A stretch of 64,000 nucleotides of DNA from Pseudomonas sp. p1(2021b) (lineage in GTDB: Bacteria; Pseudomonadota; Gammaproteobacteria; Pseudomonadales; Pseudomonadaceae): contig NZ_CP083746.1 in assembly GCF_020151015.1 (NCBI RefSeq), positions 3,315,001-3,379,000 of the forward strand, written 5' to 3'. The position numbers and the translations under genes are program-made. The stretch's first letter is position 1; every line of letters starts with the position of its first letter. A model generated the notes under the pieces. That model was not told the origin of the DNA. It worked only from the letters and a program-made list of their open reading frames with translations, and searched no databases. This document shows, piece by piece, positions 11,301 to 18,113 of this stretch.

Positions 11301-12862
11301 AACCGCCACGGCCCCTCCGCCAGTGGCCGATGAACCTCGTAGTACTGCCGCCCCCTGCGCAACCAGCGGCGCTCGCCCGTACCATACAGCCCGTCCGGTG
11401 CTGGCAAGGAATCGCCTGGCGAACATGCATAGACACTCAGGTCGTTGTTCCAGAGCCGAGCCCTCTGGCCGTCGACAATGACCGGCTCCAAGGTATCGAC
11501 GAAGGCGCTGCGTTCAAAGCCGCTGGCCACGGCCTGGAAACCGGCTGCCATCGCGCTGGCCACAGCCAGGTTTTCGGCAACACCGAGCATATGCTCGAGT
11601 GCCTCGTGTTGGTGCCCGCGCTGCCAGTCCAGCGCCCCCTCGAACACATGGTTCAATGTCTGCACGACAAACTGCCCCAGCAGTACCGCACCGACTGCGG
11701 GCATGAACAACCCGGCCAGGTTGGCCAGCCCGAGCCCCGCCGTCCTCCAGGCCTGAAGCCTGGCCTTGCTGGCCTGATGGTCCACCTCGGCGGTCGGTAC
11801 CAGCAGCAGGCGAGCCTCGGCTTTCAAGCGCTCGACCTGACGCTGCACAAGGCCATCGAACACATCGCCCGTCACTGGTTCGCCCTCGATCTGCAGATCG
11901 GGCTGGGCATCGGCCAGACGCTCGTTGAGCAGTGCCAACCATGCTGGCCGCTGACCAAGCGCGATCCGTCGACTGAACGATCGTTGGTAGTCAGGGCGCT
12001 CGAGTGCCTCGGCCAGGGCCTGATCCAAGGCCCTAGGGGAAGGGTAATGACGCACGCCATGTTCAAGGTCGCCGCCCAGGTACAGTATTTGCCCTACATC
12101 TTCGCCCTGGCTGTTGCGCAGCTGCACCAGCAACCCGTCCGCCACTGGTTGCCCGAGCACCGTCAGCAGCCCAGGGTAAGCGAGCGTCTGCTCGCCTTGC
12201 TCGCCAGTGGCCTCCACTATCTGTTCCAAGGCCTTCTGCACGGTGCTTCCCAGCCGCCCGTCCAGCACGGCGACAGCGGCCGCCAGTTTCAACCCTGCGC
12301 GCTTTTCGGCAGCCAGAGCCGCGCATGTGGCCGGGTCGAATACCTTGTTCAGCAGCGCCTGGTAGCCCGCACCGGCGTCCAGCGAGCGGCATTGCCGGAC
12401 CAGCGCGGGCAGGTCAGGGGTGAGCACGATGTCTTCACCCTCGGCCACCAAACCACTGCCGTCGAAAAACCGGGCGTCCTCGGTGAAGTTCTGCATCAGC
12501 CTGAGCAGGCCGGGATGGCGACTTTCATCGGCCTGGTAATCCAACCAACCCGTGCTCAACGGAACCTTCAGGTTGGGCAGGATCTCGCGCCACTGGAGCT
12601 GGTCGGGTGCCGGCGTCGCAGGCAGCAGCGGGCGCAGTTTTTCCTTTGCATACGCCTCGAGCCCGACCAGAGCCTCGGTCGCCTTGCTCACCTTGGCCTG
12701 GCTGGCCTTCAGAGCCTTGTAATGCGTCCGTAGCGCGCTGATCTGGCCAGGTGAGCCTTGTGCTAGCCAGGCAGGCAGTCGCTTGGTGATGAAGTCATCG
12801 GTGGCCGTGGCCAGTTTCGCTTGTCTTGCCGCCTCCAGGGACGGGTTGTCGCGCGCTGTCAT
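8378..12862 (-). CDS. LRR and NEL-type E3 ubiquitin ligase domain protein (effector/toxin-like)
   Basis: This is a 1494-residue protein with no signal peptide. The N-terminal two thirds resemble Pseudomonas dermonecrotic-toxin-domain (DUF6543) proteins, with a hydrophobic segment near residues 375-400 (GLANLAGLFMPAVGAVLLGQ) and the beta module GLYGTGERRWLRRGRQYYEV. From about residue 1020 to 1180 there are leucine-rich repeats of the form LQRLSLADNRLHRLPDGV, LRTLQLARNGMRL, LEVLDLSFNPLGAL, LSYIDLRDNQIATVPDD. The rest matches the NEL domain of IpaH/SspH/SlrP ligases. The catalytic Cys is C1292 in the conserved CxD motif (CSD, bases 8975-8989), preceded by the Trp/Leu-rich NEL helices (NEQVWSVLAFL). 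Known NEL proteins transfer ubiquitin inside host cells after type III secretion. No secretion genes are present in this window, so the delivery route is open. Confidence 0.85.
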   Translation of the reverse strand: MTARDNPSLEAARQAKLATATDDFITKRLPAWLAQGSPGQISALRTHYKALKASQAKVSKATEALVGLEAYAKEKLRPLLPATPAPDQLQWREILPNLKVPLSTGWLDYQADESRHPGLLRLMQNFTEDARFFDGSGLVAEGEDIVLTPDLPALVRQCRSLDAGAGYQALLNKVFDPATCAALAAEKRAGLKLAAAVAVLDGRLGSTVQKALEQIVEATGEQGEQTLAYPGLLTVLGQPVADGLLVQLRNSQGEDVGQILYLGGDLEHGVRHYPSPRALDQALAEALERPDYQRSFSRRIALGQRPAWLALLNERLADAQPDLQIEGEPVTGDVFDGLVQRQVERLKAEARLLLVPTAEVDHQASKARLQAWRTAGLGLANLAGLFMPAVGAVLLGQFVVQTLNHVFEGALDWQRGHQHEALEHMLGVAENLAVASAMAAGFQAVASGFERSAFVDTLEPVIVDGQRARLWNNDLSVYACSPGDSLPAPDGLYGTGERRWLRRGRQYYEVHRPLAEGPWRLRHPERPDAFGPIVETNGERSWRLRQDNPLQWSDTARMLDTLWPLAEPLGAAHAQHILRIAVMEPAQVRGLLVEGQPLPVQLRDTLRRFEAHQRIEAFFERLQAATAGEPQIQAWCEAQPGMQGLASDALREKLLAEQAVLRDGLLDYLSQEVLANDDLRNLLQRDFPGLPDAYAQEAIRDVPAHQRRLALLEARVPLALARKARALRQQARLARALEGVYLNRADSDLCGELVLAVLSRLPNWPQAVNLELRQGSDTGPRLAVIAPQGQEQARTLLVRRAGTFRLYDYRGRALEEAVAEPGGIFQAVAAVLTPAQATQLGLAHNDTAQALRLRVQQHLPSTRKALLNLLGWREQAPWSSPLRRQADGRLGYPLSGRAVVRRDARATLRGRIRNLYPHFDDERVQAYLARLLDLPGSPFDVLLAQENSYAQLDEALHRWASAEQNAPRRTLRQRLGQRLRQAWRLQAEEVIGADGQPRGMRLDMSGFAVQVLPAIPGEVTFGHITELTMAGMDLAAVSTEFLRSFGSLQRLSLADNRLHRLPDGVAYLTELRTLQLARNGMRLDPAGIAILAALPRLEVLDLSFNPLGALSMRWNHLSRLDQLRLRRCHLTTWPMGLELCERLSYIDLRDNQIATVPDDTLQMPLVHRAAFIVEGNPLPGSQVARLVALDIDHLPHPAAADQPGALAETRDLWLHDSEGHVRHERRAQWDNLSSAPDSAGLFRLLGELQRTADFQSAREYLNEQVWSVLAFLADNPAARARLYEWANLPRSCSDSVARQFSDLLVQVQVIQAESRSGSEDAGRELLSLGRQLFRLDQLERFASQDIALRMTAGRVVDAIEVSLFYRVRLAEPLGLPAQPRSMRFTHLADVSQAQLQHALRTVQATETPGALVESLSARAFWRSYLQARHPDAFTAIDEHYALRGTQLDEQRTALSSTVYTQRWSRLQSERESAEQVLVEQLTHEVLEAQAAEKG

Positions 12863-12931
12863 GGTGAGCCCTTCGTGTTGAAAGGCATCACCTTGGCCAT
12901 GAGCCGCCCTGCGCGACAGACGGAAATCCGC

Positions 12932-13963
12932 CTAGGGCGCAGCCCTGGCCAGGCCGGACGTTCCGATCAGCTCGCGATAATGCCCTGGGTTGCAACCGAA
13001 CCACTTGCGAAACGCCTTGTAGAACGAGCTGCTGTCGGCAAAGCCCAGGCGCTCGGCAATGGTACCCAAGGCCACCTCGCAATCGGCCAGCCATGCGATT
13101 GCCAGCTGACGCCGCACGCTGTCCTTGAGCCCCTGGTAGGTCTGGCCTTCATCGGCCAGGCGGCGACGCAGGGTCGAGACGGACAGGCACAGCTGGCGCG
13201 CGAGCGCTTCGGCATCGGGCCAGGCGGCTGGGTCCAGCGCCAGCAGGTCCTGGCGGATACGCCGGGCCAGACTGGCCGGGTCGCGGTACTTGACCAGGAT
13301 ATTGCCCGGCGCCTCGGCCAGGAACCGTTGCAGTTCCTCAGGCGTGCGGCGCAAGGGTACATCCAGGCAATCGGCGGCGAAGATCATGCGCGTGCGTGGC
13401 CGGTCGAACTGCAGGTTTTCCGAGAACATCACCCGGTAGTCATCGCAGAACGGCGGCTCGGCGCAGCGCAAGTCGATGGCCAGGATCGGAATGCGTCGCC
13501 CGGCCAGCCAGCAGGCCACGCCATGGACGATCATCCAGAAGGTGAAGTAGGTAAAGGCGCGTCGAGGCTCGTCACGGGGCTCATGGATGACGATTTCGGC
13601 CAGGCTCTGTTGGCGCACCAGGCTCGGCTGCAGGTCTTCGAGCATCAATGAAAGGAACGCCGTGGCAGTCTCCAGGGCAGCCCCCAGGGTCGGCTGCGCC
13701 ATGCTCGCCCGGCACAGGAAGGCCAGGCTGCCGGTGCGCAGCCCACGCGGGTCCATGGCGAAGAATTCGTCGTTGCAACGCCGGGCCAACAGGCGCCAAA
13801 GCCGGGCGTAGGCTTCGGCGGTGACCCGGGCGTCAGGCTGTTCGAGCTCGGCGGCGTCGATCCCGGCGCGAGCCAGCAAGGGCGCATCGGGATGGCCGGC
13901 CGGGCAGGTCTGCAGCAGTGCCTCGCGCACCAGTTGCATGGAGATGGTGTCTTTGTCGCTCAT
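12932..13963 (-). CDS. AraC-family transcriptional regulator
   Basis: This 343-residue protein has an N-terminal effector-binding region (residues about 25-210, OruR/ArcR-like arabinose-binding type) and a C-terminal double helix-turn-helix (about 240-335). The latter includes LSVSTLRRRLADEG and the AraC signature IAERLGFADSSSFYKAFRKWFGCNPGHYR. It lies 69 bases upstream of the NEL gene on the same strand and points toward the fatty-acid operon. It is a plausible regulator of either; nothing in the sequence proves the target. The start at 13963 gives standard family length. Confidence 0.9.
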   Translation of the reverse strand: MSDKDTISMQLVREALLQTCPAGHPDAPLLARAGIDAAELEQPDARVTAEAYARLWRLLARRCNDEFFAMDPRGLRTGSLAFLCRASMAQPTLGAALETATAFLSLMLEDLQPSLVRQQSLAEIVIHEPRDEPRRAFTYFTFWMIVHGVACWLAGRRIPILAIDLRCAEPPFCDDYRVMFSENLQFDRPRTRMIFAADCLDVPLRRTPEELQRFLAEAPGNILVKYRDPASLARRIRQDLLALDPAAWPDAEALARQLCLSVSTLRRRLADEGQTYQGLKDSVRRQLAIAWLADCEVALGTIAERLGFADSSSFYKAFRKWFGCNPGHYRELIGTSGLARAAP

Positions 13964-14005
13964 TGGCCGTCCAGCGCCTGTGTTTATTCAGCCCCGATCT
14001 TACCA

Positions 14006-14110
14006 GTGCGGGCCCTATCGCGGGACGAGCCCGCTCCCACAGGTGCACCGCCGCCGTTAAGGGCAGTCCATACCTGTGGGAGCGGGCTCGTCCCGCGATA
14101 GGGCCCGCAC
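14006..14110. repeat. REP doublet (REPIN) with 39-bp perfect inverted arms
   Basis: The arms at 14006-14044 and 14072-14110 are exact reverse complements, with a 27-base loop. The core CGCGGGACGAGCCCGCTCCCACAGG... is the Pseudomonas REP type. It sits between the LysR and AraC genes (both - strand), 4 bases past the LysR stop, and could serve as a 3' transcript-stabilising or terminating hairpin. Confidence 0.9.
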
Positions 14111-14114
14111 AGGC

Positions 14115-14978
14115 TCACAAGCTCGCCGCCAACCCCAGGAACGCCTGGATCAACCGCAGCTCACGGCGCCGCTCCAGGCAGCCGATCATGTGCCGGTTGA
14201 CCAACCCTTCCCCCGCCAGCGGCCGCGCCACCACCCGTGGGTCATGGGCCACCTCCATCGACGACACGATACCGATCCCCAGCTCCGCCGCCACCGCCTC
14301 CGTGACCGCCTCACGGCTGTCCAGCTCCAGCAGCACCCGAGGCTGCACCTTGGCTTCGCCGCAGGCCTGGTCGAAGGTACGCCGGGTGATCGAACTGGGC
14401 TCGCGCAACACCATGATCTGCCGGTCCAGCTCCGCCAGGGGCAGGTCCCCCTCGCCGATCGCCCACGAGTGGCCCACTGGCAACAATGCACAGATACGCG
14501 ACTCGCCCAGGCTTTGCAGGTACAGACCTTTGCGCGGTTCGACCTCGGTCAGCACCGCCACATCGGCATGCTCGGACACCAGCGCCGCCAGGGTTTCCTG
14601 GGCGTTGCCCAGGCGCAGGTTGACGGTGATACCCGGGTAGCGCGCCCTCAGCATGCCCAGCATCGGCATCACCCGGTGGGGCCCGTCCGCCGCCACTTCC
14701 AGGCGCCCGGTCAGCAACTGCCGGTTGGCCTCGAGCATGGCCTGGGCTTCCTCGGCCAGGCTGAACATCGCCCGGGTGATGGCCGACAGGCGCGTGCCCT
14801 CCTCGGTCAGTTCCACCCGCCGTGCGGTGCGTCGCAACAAGGTGATCTGGTAGTGCTCTTCAAGGGCCTTCACATGCCCGGTCACCGCCGGCTGGCTGAT
14901 GAACAGGCGCTCTGCAGCACGGGTGAAGCTGCCTTCACGGGCCACCGCATCGAAGGCGCGCAGCTGGAACAGGTTCAT
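14115..14978 (-). CDS. LysR-family regulator, probable activator of phnWX
   Basis: This 287-residue LysR-type protein has an N-terminal winged helix-turn-helix (residues 1-60: FDAVAREGSFTRAAERLFISQPAVTGHVKALE) and a periplasmic-binding-fold effector domain (about 90-287). It is divergent from phnWX across 112 bases containing a T-N11-A dyad. Divergent arrangement is the usual LysR layout, so control of 2-aminoethylphosphonate use is the likely job. A PhnR-type name fits, but this is inferred from context. Confidence 0.9.
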   Translation of the reverse strand: MNLFQLRAFDAVAREGSFTRAAERLFISQPAVTGHVKALEEHYQITLLRRTARRVELTEEGTRLSAITRAMFSLAEEAQAMLEANRQLLTGRLEVAADGPHRVMPMLGMLRARYPGITVNLRLGNAQETLAALVSEHADVAVLTEVEPRKGLYLQSLGESRICALLPVGHSWAIGEGDLPLAELDRQIMVLREPSSITRRTFDQACGEAKVQPRVLLELDSREAVTEAVAAELGIGIVSSMEVAHDPRVVARPLAGEGLVNRHMIGCLERRRELRLIQAFLGLAASL

Positions 14979-14993
14979 ATTTATCGGCCTGAC

Positions 14994-15008
14994 TTATGGC
15001 TGGCATAA
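14994..15008. promoter_or_regulatory. Candidate LysR-type operator between regulator and phnW
   Basis: TTATG-GCTGG-CATAA is a perfect 5+5 dyad that fits the LysR T-N11-A rule. It lies 16 bases upstream of the regulator start and 83 bases upstream of phnW, a position suited to autoregulation and activation of phnW. Confidence 0.55.
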
Positions 15009-15090
15009 CAACAAACAATTTGATTGATGGAGCGGCAAATTGCAACTTAGGCCCCGTAGTTTCAGCCCACCGCTTGTGAGGAATAACGGA

Positions 15091-16197
15091 ATGAGCAACG
15101 CCCCGATCCTGCTGACCCCCGGCCCACTGACCACCTCTTCCCGCACCCGCCAAGCCATGCTGGTGGACTGGGGCTCCTGGGACCGCGACTTCAACCAACT
15201 GACCGCCAGCCTGTGCGAACAACTGCTGGCCATCGTCAACGGCAACGCCACCCACCACTGCGTCCCGCTGCAAGGCAGTGGCACCTTCGCCGTGGAAGCG
15301 GCCATCGGCACCCTGGTACCGCGCGATGGCAAGGTCCTGGTATTGATCAACGGTGCCTATGGCCAGCGCCTGGCGAAGATCTGCAAGGTCCTGGGCCGTG
15401 CCTACAGCACCTTCGAGACTGCCGAAGACCAACCGACCACCGCTGCCGATGTCGACCGCCTGCTGGCCGCCGACCCCGCCGTCACCCACGTGGCGCTGAT
15501 CCACTGCGAAACCAGCACCGGCATCCTCAACCCGCTGCCGGAGATCGCCCAGGTGGTCAAACGCCACGGCAAGCGCCTGGTCATCGATGCCATGAGTTCC
15601 TTCGGCGCCCTGCCGATCGATGCCAGCGAAGTGCCGTTCGAAGCCCTGATCGCTGCCTCCGGCAAGTGCCTGGAGGGTGTGCCGGGCATGGGCTTCGTCT
15701 TCGCCGAGAAGAACGCCCTGGCCGCTGCCGAAGGCAACAGCCATTCCCTGGCGATGGACCTGCAGGACCAGCAGGCGTACATGGCCAAGACCGGCCAGTG
15801 GCGCTTCACCCCGCCGACCCACGTGGTCGCCGCCCTGCACGAAGCCCTGGTGCAATACAACGAGGAAGGCGGCTTGCCGGCGCGCCACCAGCGCTACGCC
15901 GATAACTGCAAGACCCTGCTCGACGGCATGGCGAAGATCGGCCTGCGCAGCTTCCTGCCCGCCGAGATCCAGGCACCGATCATCGTCACCTTCCATGCAC
16001 CCAAAGACGCCCGCTACCAGTTCAAGGACTTCTACGAGCGGGTCAAGGCCAAGGGCTTCATCCTCTACCCGGGCAAGCTGACCCAGGTGGAAACCTTCCG
16101 CGTCGGCTGCATCGGCGTGGTGGGAGCCGAAGGCATGCAAGCTGCCGTCGACGCCGTAGCCGAAGTGCTGCGGGAAATGGAAGTGCTGGACATCTAA
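15091..16197 (+). CDS. phnW: 2-aminoethylphosphonate:pyruvate aminotransferase PhnW
   Basis: This 368-residue PLP enzyme transfers the amino group of 2-aminoethylphosphonate to pyruvate, giving phosphonoacetaldehyde and alanine. ATG 15091 was chosen because it follows GAGGAATAACGG and gives the normal family length starting [11 protein letters not shown]. The PLP-binding features are D166 (VIDAMSSFG) and the Schiff-base lysine K192 ([15 protein letters not shown]). The substrate-binding start LTPGP is characteristic. It is followed 37 bases later by phnX, which consumes its product. Confidence 0.96.
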   Translation: MSNAPILLTPGPLTTSSRTRQAMLVDWGSWDRDFNQLTASLCEQLLAIVNGNATHHCVPLQGSGTFAVEAAIGTLVPRDGKVLVLINGAYGQRLAKICKVLGRAYSTFETAEDQPTTAADVDRLLAADPAVTHVALIHCETSTGILNPLPEIAQVVKRHGKRLVIDAMSSFGALPIDASEVPFEALIAASGKCLEGVPGMGFVFAEKNALAAAEGNSHSLAMDLQDQQAYMAKTGQWRFTPPTHVVAALHEALVQYNEEGGLPARHQRYADNCKTLLDGMAKIGLRSFLPAEIQAPIIVTFHAPKDARYQFKDFYERVKAKGFILYPGKLTQVETFRVGCIGVVGAEGMQAAVDAVAEVLREMEVLDI

Positions 16198-16234
16198 CTC
16201 AACGACCGACCCGAATTTCCAGGAAACCGCGCAC

Positions 16235-17062
16235 ATGAACTACAGCAACCCCACCCAGCTGCAAGCCGCCATCCTCGACTGGGCCGGCACCGTGGTCGAC
16301 TTCGGCTCCTTCGCCCCGACCCAGATCTTCGTCGAGGCCTTCGCCGAGTTCGACGTCCAGGTGTCCATCGAAGAAGCCCGTGGCCCGATGGGCATGGGCA
16401 AGTGGGATCACATCCGCACCCTGTGCAATGTGCCCGAAATCGCCGAGCGCTACCGCAAGGTGTTCGGCCGTACGCCGACCGACGACGATGTCACGGCCAT
16501 CTATGAGCGCTTCATGCCGCTGCAGATCGAGAAGATCGCCGTGCACTCGGCGCTGATCCCCGGCGCCCTGGACACCCTCACGGGCCTGCGCAAGGACGGC
16601 CTGAAGATCGGCTCTTGCTCCGGCTACCCGAAAGTGGTGATGGACAAGGTGGTGGAACTGGCCAAGCAGAACGGCTATGTCGCCGACCACGTGGTGGCCA
16701 CCGACGAAACCCCCAATGGCCGTCCATGGCCGGCCCAGGCCCTGGCCAACGTGATCGCCCTGGGCATCGACGATGTGGCGGCTTGCGTGAAAGTCGACGA
16801 CACCGTGCCGGGCATCCTCGAAGGCCGTCGCGCCGGCATGTGGACCGTTGCCCTGGTGTGCTCGGGCAACGCCCTGGGCCTGACCTGGGAAGGTTACCGC
16901 GCCCTGAGCGCCGAGAAGCTGGAAAGCGAGCGCAAGCGTATCCACGCGATGTTCGAGAGCTCCCGCCCGCACTACCTGATCGACACCATCAACGAGCTGC
17001 CCGAAGTCATCGCCGACATCAACCGTCGCCTGGCCAAGGGCGAAATGCCGCAGGCGTCGTGA
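16235..17062 (+). CDS. phnX: Phosphonoacetaldehyde hydrolase PhnX
   Basis: This 275-residue HAD-superfamily enzyme cleaves the C-P bond of phosphonoacetaldehyde to acetaldehyde and phosphate. The nucleophile motif is D15-W-A17 ([12 protein letters not shown]), where PhnX has Ala instead of the usual second Asp. The Schiff-base lysine is K56 ([12 protein letters not shown]). [12 protein letters not shown] holds the metal-binding acidic pair. It forms an operon with phnW, so together they release phosphate from 2-aminoethylphosphonate. Confidence 0.96.
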   Translation: MNYSNPTQLQAAILDWAGTVVDFGSFAPTQIFVEAFAEFDVQVSIEEARGPMGMGKWDHIRTLCNVPEIAERYRKVFGRTPTDDDVTAIYERFMPLQIEKIAVHSALIPGALDTLTGLRKDGLKIGSCSGYPKVVMDKVVELAKQNGYVADHVVATDETPNGRPWPAQALANVIALGIDDVAACVKVDDTVPGILEGRRAGMWTVALVCSGNALGLTWEGYRALSAEKLESERKRIHAMFESSRPHYLIDTINELPEVIADINRRLAKGEMPQAS

Positions 17063-17066
17063 TGCC

Positions 17067-17170
17067 GGGGCCGCTTTGCGGCCCTTTCGCGGCACAAGGC
17101 CGCTCCTACAGGAAGCGCAATGTACCTGTAGGAGCGGCCTTGTGCCGCGAAAGGGCTGCAAAGCAGCCCC
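17067..17170. repeat. REP doublet (REPIN)
   Basis: Near-perfect inverted arms (about 17067-17112 and 17125-17170) carry the core TTTCGCGGCACAAGGCCGCTCCTACAGG. It lies between the convergent phnX and FMN reductase genes, where it can act as a shared 3' hairpin. Confidence 0.88.
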
Positions 17171-17177
17171 AATCAGG

Positions 17178-17738
17178 TCAAACGGCGCGGTTGAGCTTCA
17201 CCCACGCCGCGAACTTGTCGATGAACGCCTGCAGGAACGGCCGGGTCTTGTCATTGAGCTTGCCAGATTCGTCGAACAGGCTCGCCGCCCCGCCGATGTA
17301 AGCCTCGGGCATCTGCATGCACGGCATGTCCAGGAACACCAGGGACTGGCGCACGCCATGATTGGCGCCAAAGCCCCCGATGGCGCCGGGCGAGACGCTC
17401 ACCACCGCCGCCGGCTTGCCGCTCCAGGCGCTCTGGCCATAAGGCCGCGAGCCGACGTCGATAGCATTCTTCAGGCCGCCCGGCACCGAACGGTTGTACT
17501 CGGGCGTTACGAACAACACCGCGTCGCTGCGGCGGATCTGATCGCGAAAACGGGTCCAGGCTTCTGGCGCGCCATCGGCCTCGACGTCTTCGTTGTACAG
17601 CGGCAGGTCGCCGATCTCGACGATCTTCAGGGCGAGGTTGGACGGCGCCAGCTCCCCGAGGGCCCGGGCCACCTTGCGGTTGTAGGACTCCTTGCGCAAG
17701 CTGCCGACGACGACCGCTACCGAATAGACTTGGCTCAT
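17178..17738 (-). CDS. NAD(P)H-dependent FMN reductase (flavodoxin-like fold)
   Basis: This 186-residue protein has the FMN phosphate-binding start GSLRKESYNRKVA (about residues 13-25) and the conserved TPEYNRSVPGGLKNAIDVGSRP (about 78-99) of the NADPH-dependent FMN reductase / ChrR-like family. It should reduce FMN or quinones with NAD(P)H in the cytoplasm. It stands alone between a REP doublet and an intergenic region of 156 bases. Physiological electron acceptor unknown. Confidence 0.9.
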   Translation of the reverse strand: MSQVYSVAVVVGSLRKESYNRKVARALGELAPSNLALKIVEIGDLPLYNEDVEADGAPEAWTRFRDQIRRSDAVLFVTPEYNRSVPGGLKNAIDVGSRPYGQSAWSGKPAAVVSVSPGAIGGFGANHGVRQSLVFLDMPCMQMPEAYIGGAASLFDESGKLNDKTRPFLQAFIDKFAAWVKLNRAV

Positions 17739-17894
17739 GGTGTTTGCAACCTCTGCTGGCTAGGGAAAGTTGTAGTTATAGATGACCGCTCCCCGCCACC
17801 AGAGTTTTTTTGCCATCAGCAGAAAACTTCCAGCCGCCTGCACGGGTCTATGCCTGCAGATATTTCCCAAAAAATTTCAGAGGTTTTCCCGCAA

Positions 17895-18113
17895 ATGGCA
17901 GCAATACTGGTCGGCCAATTCCACGCACGTGACGCCGAAGGCCGTATCTACCCCGTGCATGAGTACCAGGAGTCCACCCTCCAGGCCGACGGCAGCAGCC
18001 TCGGTGCGCCGATCGTGACCTACCGCCTGCCCGTCGGCGACCGCGTCCGCCACTTGGGCGAGGACCGTTTCGAGCTGGCCCACAGTGGCGTCGAGCTCAT
18101 CCGCATTCCTTGA
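17895..18113 (+). CDS. Small conserved-looking protein of unknown function
   Basis: The 72-residue reading starts MAAILVGQFHARDAEGRIYPVHEYQ and ends VELIRIP. It has balanced composition and no membrane segment. ATG 17895 has AGAGG 12-17 bases upstream; ATG 17850 would add 15 residues but lacks a ribosome binding site. Its last 17 bases overlap the 3' end of the convergent ldcA gene. I do not recognise a family; the alternating hydrophobic/polar pattern suggests a small beta-rich protein. Confidence 0.6.
   Translation: MAAILVGQFHARDAEGRIYPVHEYQESTLQADGSSLGAPIVTYRLPVGDRVRHLGEDRFELAHSGVELIRIP

Noticed and set aside
11210..12733. 507-codon + strand frame opposite the NEL gene
   Set aside because: No recognisable domain and no ribosome binding site; the NEL frame explains the coding bias.
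17076..17894. N-terminal extension of the small gene at 17895 back to 17076
   Set aside because: It runs through a REP doublet and the antisense strand of the FMN reductase gene; no ribosome binding site at the far start.
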